Source: Sulfurovum sp.
GTDB lineage: Bacteria > Campylobacterota > Campylobacteria > Campylobacterales > Sulfurovaceae
DNA length: 6,123 nucleotides
Reading direction: 5' to 3'
Assembly: GCA_027066595.1 (NCBI GenBank)
Contig: JAMONG010000260.1
Location: 1-6,123, forward strand
Shown here: in pieces, positions 1 through 4,742 of the stretch
Numbering within the stretch: the stretch's first letter is position 1
Layout: every line of letters starts with the position of its first letter
Notes under the pieces: generated by a model
Seen by the model: the letters and a program-made list of their open reading frames with translations, nothing else
Databases searched by the model: none
Told to the model about the DNA's origin: nothing
Program-made: the position numbers and the translations under genes

Positions 1-18
1 GTTGTTTATTTACGCTTC

Positions 19-1353
19 TCACATCATCGGTGTGCCATTGACAGTTAGTTTACCGTCTTTTAACTCTACTTTGTAAACTTTTTGACCATTGACATCTTTA
101 GGTTGAAAGAGCATCATTGCCATCACGGCTTGAGGCTGTTTGGCTATGAGAGCAAAGAGTTGGTTTGAGAGCGAGAGGTTAAGGTTTGCATTCATCGCAC
201 CTATGGCAGCCATAGGGTTTTTCTCTAATGATGCTAAGTCCAAACTTTTGTCAATGTCAAAGCTACTGCTAAGTTTAAAGCCCTCTAATTTTTGGTTTTC
301 AAACTCTATGTTCTTTACAGAAAAGTTTGGAATCTCAAAACGAATACCATTTGAAATAAGCTGTTGAAAAGTTGCTAGAAGCTCTTTTTCGTTGTTAGGG
401 TCAATCGTTTCTAGTTTTTCTATGGCTTTCAAATCAAAATTATCTGCTTTCATGTCAAAAGTAAGGGTGTCTAAGATACTTGTTTTTTGACCTTCAGAAA
501 AGTGAATACTTTCGATTTTCATTTGTGCATCTACAGAAGCAAGATTATTGGCTACTTTTGAGCTAGAGTCCATGCTTAGGTTATGGATGCTTAATTTAAA
601 TGTATCTTTAGCAGTGATAAGCATTTTCTCCATAGTGTAGTCTGTTGTGTAGTCATATTTTGTTTTCCCTGTAATCGCATAGTTACTGGTAAGGTTGTGC
701 ATTTGCATATCGATAGCATCATCGCTATCTTTGAGACTAAAGTTTTTTAGGGTCTGTTTGATACCTGTAAGCTTGTCATCTTCAAGGTCACCTGTAAAGT
801 TAAGAGCAGTCATAGTAAGTGTAACAGGTTGTTCTGCTTTTATCACTTCATTGATGTCTTTCATATAGCCCTTAAACCCAGTACCAAGCTTGTTGACATC
901 AACATGTACTAAAAAGGTCTTTTCTTTGAGTATTCTGTTGACTTCTGCAAGGGCTTTTTTATCATCTTCATTCATAGTAGCGGAGGTGATAGCACTTGGT
1001 AATGCCACAGGGTAGATGTCAAAAGAAGCAGCACTGTAAGCGTCTGCTAAGTAGGCCACATCTACTCCTACTTTCAGACCTTTAAGTACTTCCACATCTT
1101 TGGCTGTGACTTGTGCTCCTTGGGTGTTAAGAAAAGCAGCAACTTTGCTAGGGTTATCAAAAGAGATGATAAAGTGTTCTTTATTCTCAGCCATCTCTCT
1201 GCCTTCAACAGAAAACCCTTTTGTTTGTAGTGATGCAAGTTCTACATCGATGTGTTCTTTCATTTTAATAGTGAGTTGTTCTGAACCTGAGGTAAAATAG
1301 TAAATAGCTGCAACAGCAATGACACCAAGTAGTGATAATCCAATTTTTTTCAT
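19..1353 (-). CDS. DUF945/YdgA-like exported or membrane-anchored protein
   Basis: A 444-residue protein of unknown molecular function. Residues 1-20 form a short Lys-Lys start followed by a hydrophobic stretch (about 4-20), which fits a signal anchor or uncleaved signal peptide. The rest is hydrophilic and mostly alternating beta-type sequence, probably periplasmic. The C-terminal segment, with a Tyr-Lys-Val-Glu-Leu run followed by DGKLTVNGTPM near residues 429-443, resembles the conserved end of the DUF945/YdgA family; family assignment is by pattern recognition. The start is supported by AAAGGAAA at 1362-1369, 8 nt before the ATG. That Shine-Dalgarno sequence lies inside the last codons of aroC, and only 4 nt separate the two genes, so the gene is most likely co-transcribed and perhaps translationally coupled with aroC. 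It has no biochemical link to chorismate synthesis that I can see. The stop codon is 18 nt from the window edge, so any terminator lies outside. Confidence 0.72.
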   Translation of the reverse strand: MKKIGLSLLGVIAVAAIYYFTSGSEQLTIKMKEHIDVELASLQTKGFSVEGREMAENKEHFIISFDNPSKVAAFLNTQGAQVTAKDVEVLKGLKVGVDVAYLADAYSAASFDIYPVALPSAITSATMNEDDKKALAEVNRILKEKTFLVHVDVNKLGTGFKGYMKDINEVIKAEQPVTLTMTALNFTGDLEDDKLTGIKQTLKNFSLKDSDDAIDMQMHNLTSNYAITGKTKYDYTTDYTMEKMLITAKDTFKLSIHNLSMDSSSKVANNLASVDAQMKIESIHFSEGQKTSILDTLTFDMKADNFDLKAIEKLETIDPNNEKELLATFQQLISNGIRFEIPNFSVKNIEFENQKLEGFKLSSSFDIDKSLDLASLEKNPMAAIGAMNANLNLSLSNQLFALIAKQPQAVMAMMLFQPKDVNGQKVYKVELKDGKLTVNGTPMM

Positions 1354-1357
1354 AATA

Positions 1358-2437
1358 TTAATTTCCTTTATAAATGTTTGTTAAGTGTTCCATTTTTTTA
1401 CCCATGTTGAGTAAAGTCATATCTGCCAAAGTAAGTGCCATCATCGCTTCACACACTACTGCACCACGAATAGCCACGCAAGGGTCGTGACGACCTTTGA
1501 GGTTACACTTGACCTCTTCATCGTGAGTGGTAATGGTATCTTGTTCTTGGAAGATGCTTGGCGTTGGTTTAAAGTGTGTTTTCACGATGATAGTATCACC
1601 ATTACTGATACCGCCAAGCATACCACCAGAATGATTTGACTTAAAGCCATTGAGCGTAATTTCATCATTATTCTCACTACCCTTGAGATGTGTAGAAGCT
1701 ACGCCATCTCCTATCTCCACAGCTTTGGCTGCGTTGATGCCCATCATCGCTTCTGCTAGTATAGCATCTAGTTTATAATAGAGTGGCTCACCTAAGCCTA
1801 TGGGTACACCAGTGGCCGTGGTAAGTACTACGCCACCTACAGAGTCATGGTTCTCTTTAGCATCTAAAATGGCTTTTTCTTGTGCTGCTTCTACTGCGGG
1901 GTCAAGTGCATAGAGTTTAGAGGTTTTGGCATGTGTAAAGTCTTGTATATTACCTTTAATGCCATCGACTTCACAAAGTCCTGACTGTATCTCAACCCCT
2001 AAGGCTTTAAGCATGAGTTTGGCTATAGCTCCACCAGCCACACGTGCAGCAGTCTCACGTGCAGAAGAGCGTCCACCTCCACGGTAGTCACGTAATCCAT
2101 ACTTGTGAAAGTAGGTAAAGTCTGCATGTCCAGGACGGAAGAGGTCTTTGACATTTTCATAGTCTTTAGACTTTTGGTTGGTGTTAAAGATGACCATCGC
2201 AATGGGTGTACCCGTACTTAGTCCTTCAAAGGTACCAGAGAGTATCTCAAACTTGTCATCTTCTTTACGTCCTGTTTCTAGCTTAGACTTTCCTGGTTTT
2301 CTTCTGTCTAGTTCGGACTGTATAAACTCTTCATCTATCTTAAGTCCTGCGGGTACGCCATCGAGTATGCACCCTAGGGCTTTACCGTGAGATTCACCAA
2401 AGGTAGTGAGGGTGAGTTTTTTTCCAAAGGTATTCAT
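1358..2437 (-). CDS. aroC: Chorismate synthase
   Basis: Catalyses the last shikimate-pathway step: anti-1,4-elimination of phosphate from 5-enolpyruvylshikimate-3-phosphate to give chorismate in the cytoplasm, using reduced FMN. The 359-residue length is normal for the bacterial family. All signatures are present: GESHG at residues 14-18 with the conserved active-site His17, RPGHAD at 101-106 with His104, the RDYRGGGRSSARET block at 116-129, and the C-terminal GRHDPC block at 315-320. Nothing is truncated or frameshifted. The ATG overlaps the rnc stop as ATGA (2434-2437), and AAAGGAA at 2446-2452 lies 8 nt upstream inside the end of rnc, so translation is probably coupled to rnc. The pairing of aroC with rnc and rnhA is recalled as typical of Campylobacterota; it is an operon neighbourhood, not a pathway cluster, since no other aro gene is nearby. 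Confidence 0.98.
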   Translation of the reverse strand: MNTFGKKLTLTTFGESHGKALGCILDGVPAGLKIDEEFIQSELDRRKPGKSKLETGRKEDDKFEILSGTFEGLSTGTPIAMVIFNTNQKSKDYENVKDLFRPGHADFTYFHKYGLRDYRGGGRSSARETAARVAGGAIAKLMLKALGVEIQSGLCEVDGIKGNIQDFTHAKTSKLYALDPAVEAAQEKAILDAKENHDSVGGVVLTTATGVPIGLGEPLYYKLDAILAEAMMGINAAKAVEIGDGVASTHLKGSENNDEITLNGFKSNHSGGMLGGISNGDTIIVKTHFKPTPSIFQEQDTITTHDEEVKCNLKGRHDPCVAIRGAVVCEAMMALTLADMTLLNMGKKMEHLTNIYKGN

Positions 2438-3105
2438 TTTTTAAGTTCCTTTAACGCATGTTGGGCTGCTTTTTGTTGGGCTTCTTTTTTACTTTTGCCT
2501 TTTGCTTTTGCGATGATTTTGTCATCTAAAATAATAGCTATCTCAAACTCTTTTTTATGGTCTGGTCCAGAAGAGCCTAACATCTCGTACAAAGGGGTGA
2601 CACCATGTGTCGCTTGTGTCAACTCTTGTAAAGCAGTTTTATAGTCTTTAGAGAGTGAATCTAGGTCTATTTTAGGATGGCACTCTTCAAGAAGTTTGAT
2701 AGAGATATTTTTGGCTGCATCAAGTCCTGCTTCAAGGTAAACTGCACCTATGATAGCTTCAAAGGCATTGGAGAGGAGCGAGGGTTTGTCTCTTCCGTTG
2801 TTGTTCTCTTCAGCGAGTGACAGGTAGATGTAGCTTCCAAGATTGAGTTTACGAGCTAAAAGTGTAAAGCCAGATTCATTGACAAGAGAAGCACGTATCT
2901 TTGACAAGATACCCTCGTTTGATTTAGGAAATTTACTAAAGAGGTATTCGCCTACGATGAGGTCAAGTACCGCGTCTCCTAAAAACTCAAGCCGCTCATT
3001 ATTGTAAGGCTTTTTGTCACTTTTATGTGTCAAAGCCTCAATAATCAATTGCTTGTCTTTAAATGTGTAGTTCAGTCGTTTTTCTAGTTGACTGTAATCG
3101 TTCAT
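2434..3105 (-). CDS. rnc: Ribonuclease III
   Basis: Double-strand-specific endoribonuclease that processes rRNA precursors and structured mRNAs in the cytoplasm; works as a homodimer. The 223-residue length is typical. Residues about 5-145 are the catalytic domain, with the signature NERLEFLGDAV at 36-46 supplying Glu40 and Asp44. The second metal-binding motif reads LLSNAFEAIIGAVYLEAG at 110-127, where Glu116 matches the essential E. coli Glu117, but the position matching E. coli Asp114 is Asn113. Residues about 153-222 form the double-stranded RNA-binding domain, ending in the basic KGKSKKEAQQKAAQHALKEL helix. The ATG start is supported by AAGGAA at 3113-3118, 7 nt upstream. The gene lies 14 nt after rnhA and overlaps aroC by 4 nt. 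RNase III often cleaves its own leader; I see no obvious long stem in this short intergenic gap. Confidence 0.98.
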   Translation of the reverse strand: MNDYSQLEKRLNYTFKDKQLIIEALTHKSDKKPYNNERLEFLGDAVLDLIVGEYLFSKFPKSNEGILSKIRASLVNESGFTLLARKLNLGSYIYLSLAEENNNGRDKPSLLSNAFEAIIGAVYLEAGLDAAKNISIKLLEECHPKIDLDSLSKDYKTALQELTQATHGVTPLYEMLGSSGPDHKKEFEIAIILDDKIIAKAKGKSKKEAQQKAAQHALKELKK

Positions 3106-3119
3106 TGAATTATTCCTTT

Positions 3120-3563
3120 TTATAGTGTTGATTTTATACGTTCAGCTTCGTTACGAGCCAGTTCATCACAACGTTCATTTTCTGGGTGACCGTTGTGTCC
3201 TCTTACCCATGTCCCACGCACATTATGGGACTTTGCTGCTTCAAGGTAGGCTTTCCATAGGTCTACATTTTTGACTTTTTTAAAGTCTTTACGTACCCAC
3301 CCTTCTAGCCACTCATTGATGGCTTTGACCACATAAGAGCTGTCTGAGATAACTTCTACACTGCAAGGTTCTTTAAGAAGCTTAAGTCCCTCTATAACAC
3401 CTTGAAGCTCCATGCGATTGTTAGTGGTATGTACTTCGGCACCAGAGTACTCTTTACGCTTACCTTGAAACTCTAAGATACCACCATAACCACCAGGTCC
3501 AGGGTTACCGAGGCTTGAACCATCAGAATATAGAGTAATCTGTTTTTGGGCTTGATTTTGCAA
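3120..3563 (-). CDS. rnhA: Ribonuclease HI
   Basis: Endonuclease that cuts the RNA strand of RNA:DNA hybrids, removing primers and R-loops. The 147-residue single-domain protein has the full active site: Asp14 in SDGSSLGNPGPGG, Glu52 in NNRMEL, Asp74 in SDSSYV, His123 in RGHNGH and Asp133 in CDELA, matching E. coli Asp10, Glu48, Asp70, His124 and Asp134. A basic hybrid-binding segment (WVRKDFKKVKNVDLW, about 89-103) is also present. The start codon is TTG (3563-3561): no ATG or GTG lies between it and the first catalytic Asp, and GAGG at 3570-3573 sits 6 nt upstream. The gene therefore overlaps the preceding TPR gene by 41 nt in another frame, with its ribosome-binding site inside that gene. 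It is probably translated in a coupled manner and is divergent from dnaG, whose primers RNase HI helps remove. Confidence 0.97.
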   Translation of the reverse strand: MQNQAQKQITLYSDGSSLGNPGPGGYGGILEFQGKRKEYSGAEVHTTNNRMELQGVIEGLKLLKEPCSVEVISDSSYVVKAINEWLEGWVRKDFKKVKNVDLWKAYLEAAKSHNVRGTWVRGHNGHPENERCDELARNEAERIKSTL

Positions 3564-4590
3564 TTTTTTCCTCGACTTGAACTGAGTTTATCGCCATACA
3601 ATTTGGACAGCGTGTAAAGGAAACAGGAAAACTCTGTTTACACTTTGTACAGAGGTATGAAAAGAGTAAATCACCCTCTTCAAAACCACCTTTTCTAGAT
3701 GTTGCCAACATATCTAACGAAAAGATGCCACTGCGTATCATTGGTTTTTGTAAATACCCTTTAGCATAATAGAGGGTATGTAACTTTTCATTGGATGAAA
3801 TTATATCTAAATCGAGTTGTGAATTTGGCAAAAACCAAAGGATGTCTATAAGCTCTTTCATTCGTTCAGGGTCTATGATTTCCCAAGCACTTTTGGTGTC
3901 AAGTTGTAGTAGAGCAGTGACGATTTGACGATAGAGACTAGGTTGTTTTTTAAGAATCGCTTTGATTTTGACTACTTTTTCGTCAGTTTCTACCGTTTTA
4001 GAAGTGATGAGTTGTGAAAAATCAAAAAAATGTTCTAGTGCCGTGGTATTTTCACCTAAGACTTTAAGTGGTTCTAGTATCTCTTTTGCTTTGTCGTAAC
4101 GGTGCATGGCTTCATATACGATGCCTAGTTCGTAAAGGACTTGAATATTACGTGGGGTACGACGAAGTATTTCAAGATAGATAGACTTTGAACGCTCTAA
4201 AAAGCCTGCGTGCAAGTAAGTATTTCCTAGACGCTCCATGAGTTCTATCTCCCCTGATTCATGGTTGATGTGTTTGATGAGATAGAGATAGATATTAATA
4301 GACTTATGGTACTCCCCTGTATTTTCAAAGGCTTTTGCAAGGAGGGTGAGGGGTTTGAGCATATTGGTCTCATAGGGCATGTCACTTGTGTCTAGGGCAC
4401 ACTCTGAACCATCAAACTTTTCTAAAAATTTTAGAAGGTTTCCCTCTTCTCGTTGTTGTCTATATAAACCCCAACCATAGGTAACAAGTGCAATAATAAG
4501 TGCAATGACAATGATGAGTAAGATACTAAATAACGGGTCATCATAGGCAGGTAATAGCTGTTCCAAAATTGTCCTTGTAGATTGTGTCAT
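3523..4590 (-). CDS. Membrane-anchored TPR protein with C-terminal zinc ribbon (LapB/YciM-like layout)
   Basis: A 355-residue protein with one hydrophobic segment at about 21-39. Acidic residues precede it (Asp17, Asp18) and basic ones follow (Arg44, Arg47), so by the positive-inside rule the C-terminal part is cytoplasmic. Three tetratricopeptide-like repeats are visible at about 80-107, 116-147 and 150-180, followed by a helical region. The C-terminus carries CTKC (314-317) and CPNC (328-331), a four-cysteine zinc ribbon or rubredoxin-type knuckle. The order N-terminal anchor, TPRs, Cys4 knuckle is that of E. coli LapB (YciM, 389 aa), which controls LpxC turnover with FtsH; sharing that function is inference. 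The ATG at 4590 has only a weak upstream AGG. A TTG at 4566-4564 has AAGGA 5 nt upstream and would still leave the anchor intact, and it suits the minus-strand -10 at 4594-4599 better. First gene of the minus-strand operon; overlaps rnhA by 41 nt. Confidence 0.85.
   Translation of the reverse strand: MTQSTRTILEQLLPAYDDPLFSILLIIVIALIIALVTYGWGLYRQQREEGNLLKFLEKFDGSECALDTSDMPYETNMLKPLTLLAKAFENTGEYHKSINIYLYLIKHINHESGEIELMERLGNTYLHAGFLERSKSIYLEILRRTPRNIQVLYELGIVYEAMHRYDKAKEILEPLKVLGENTTALEHFFDFSQLITSKTVETDEKVVKIKAILKKQPSLYRQIVTALLQLDTKSAWEIIDPERMKELIDILWFLPNSQLDLDIISSNEKLHTLYYAKGYLQKPMIRSGIFSLDMLATSRKGGFEEGDLLFSYLCTKCKQSFPVSFTRCPNCMAINSVQVEEKIAKSSPKTDYSIF
3569..3573 (-). promoter_or_regulatory. rnhA ribosome binding site that fixes a TTG start
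   Basis: GAGGA on the minus strand, 5 nt from the TTG at 3563-3561. It lies inside the 3' end of the upstream TPR gene. Since no other start codon occurs before the catalytic Asp14, this site decides the rnhA start and implies a 41-nt gene overlap. Confidence 0.75.
4572..4576 (-). promoter_or_regulatory. Candidate ribosome binding site for an internal TTG start of the TPR gene
   Basis: AAGGA on the minus strand, 5 nt before TTG at 4566-4564 (codon 9 of the long reading frame). With the -10 at 4594-4599 the transcript would start near 4587, giving a normal leader of about 20 nt carrying this site. The ATG at 4590 would then lie outside the transcript. Confidence 0.45.
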
Positions 4591-4593
4591 TAA

Positions 4594-4599
4594 ATTATA
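4594..4599 (-). promoter_or_regulatory. Putative -10 element for the TPR–rnhA–rnc–aroC operon
   Basis: Perfect TATAAT on the minus strand, with a predicted transcription start near 4586-4588. No convincing -35 is visible, which is common for sigma-70 promoters in Campylobacterota. It is the only good minus-strand -10 just ahead of the operon. If used, the ATG at 4590 is at or before the transcript end, which favours the TTG start at 4566. Confidence 0.5.
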
Positions 4600-4609
4600 C
4601 CTAATTAGA

Positions 4610-4615
4610 TATAAT
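4610..4615 (+). promoter_or_regulatory. Putative -10 element for dnaG
   Basis: Perfect TATAAT with a predicted transcription start at about 4622-4623, that is, at or next to the A of an ATG at 4622. A clear -35 is not seen. It would give either a leaderless transcript for the small ORF at 4622 or a dnaG leader of about 100 nt. Confidence 0.55.
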
Positions 4616-4621
4616 TCTTCT

Positions 4622-4726
4622 ATGATAGATAACGCTTATAATAATTTTCTCCTATCTACAAAGCAAAGCTTCGTAGATATTCCTCTCACTGAAGTTTCGC
4701 CCTTAGCGAAAATGGAGGCATTATGA
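4622..4726 (+). CDS. Possible 34-aa leader peptide, ATGA-coupled to dnaG
   Basis: An ATG ORF of 34 codons whose TGA (4724-4726) overlaps the dnaG ATG (4723-4725) as ATGA. The first five residues, MIDNA, equal the first five of DnaG because of a 16-nt near-repeat; afterwards the sequences are unrelated. There is no Shine-Dalgarno sequence. Instead a TATAAT ends 6 nt before the ATG, so a leaderless mRNA is the plausible way to start it. The peptide has no transmembrane segment, metal motif or run of one amino acid that would suggest classical attenuation. Ribosomes reading it would pass through three hairpins and reach the dnaG start, so its role, if any, is probably translational coupling. It may equally be a chance frame in an inserted repeat. 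Confidence 0.35.
   Translation: MIDNAYNNFLLSTKQSFVDIPLTEVSPLAKMEAL
4653..4679 (+). promoter_or_regulatory. Leader hairpin 1 of dnaG
   Basis: Inverted repeat of TATCTAC (4653-4659) with GTAGATA (4673-4679), one A4660/C4672 mismatch, then AAGC (4661-4664) with GCTT (4668-4671) and an AAA loop. Eleven base pairs in all. There is no T-run after it, so it is not an intrinsic terminator. Confidence 0.55.
4695..4711 (+). promoter_or_regulatory. Leader hairpin 2 of dnaG
   Basis: TTTCGC (4695-4700) pairs with GCGAAA (4706-4711) around the loop CCTTA. It abuts hairpin 3 with no spacer, so the two stems could stack coaxially. Confidence 0.5.
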
Positions 4727-4742
4727 TAGATAATGCCTCCAT
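4712..4742 (+). promoter_or_regulatory. Leader hairpin 3, burying the dnaG ribosome binding site and start codon
   Basis: A perfect 13-bp stem: 4712-4724 pairs with 4730-4742 around a 5-nt loop GATAG (4725-4729). The left arm contains the Shine-Dalgarno sequence GGAGG (4714-4718) and the first two bases of the dnaG ATG (4723-4725); the right arm is codons 3-7 of dnaG. When folded, initiation at dnaG should be blocked. Ribosomes ending at the TGA at 4724-4726, or a trans-acting factor, could open it. Confidence 0.7.

Larger units (their letters stand above)
4593..4616. repeat. 24-bp near-perfect palindrome holding both divergent -10 elements
   Basis: Centred at 4604/4605. The outer arms are AATTATA (4593-4599) and TATAATT (4610-4616), the core is the perfect palindrome CTAATTAG (4601-4608), and the only unpaired position is C4600 against A4609. 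Each arm gives an outward-facing TATAAT. It may be a symmetric bidirectional promoter, an operator for a dimeric regulator, or both. Confidence 0.6.
4622..4738 (+). repeat. Direct near-repeat pair flanking a 101-nt segment
   Basis: Positions 4622-4637 and 4723-4738 match at 14 of 16 bases, the first 11 (ATGATAGATAA) exactly. The copies differ at C4633/T4734 and T4636/C4737. Both begin with an ATG and encode MIDNA. The arrangement looks like a target duplication around an inserted segment, or a duplicated dnaG start. Confidence 0.6.

Noticed and set aside
1..18. Terminator or next gene beyond the DUF945 gene
   Set aside because: Only 18 nt are available; no start site, hairpin or T-run can be supported.
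2434..2437. Possible frameshift or fusion at the rnc/aroC junction
   Set aside because: Both proteins are full length with intact ends; the ATGA overlap is ordinary translational coupling.
140..2644. Several plus-strand open frames of 66-85 codons (140-367, 1100-1300, 2178-2390, 2387-2644)
   Set aside because: They lie antisense within well-supported minus-strand genes, have no family resemblance and compositions typical of reverse-strand shadows.
4622..4738. CRISPR-like or tandem repeat array
   Set aside because: Only two copies of a short near-repeat exist, with no third unit or regular spacer.
4653..4742. Intrinsic terminator or transcription attenuator ahead of dnaG
   Set aside because: None of the three hairpins is followed by a T-run; hairpin 3 leads straight into dnaG coding sequence.
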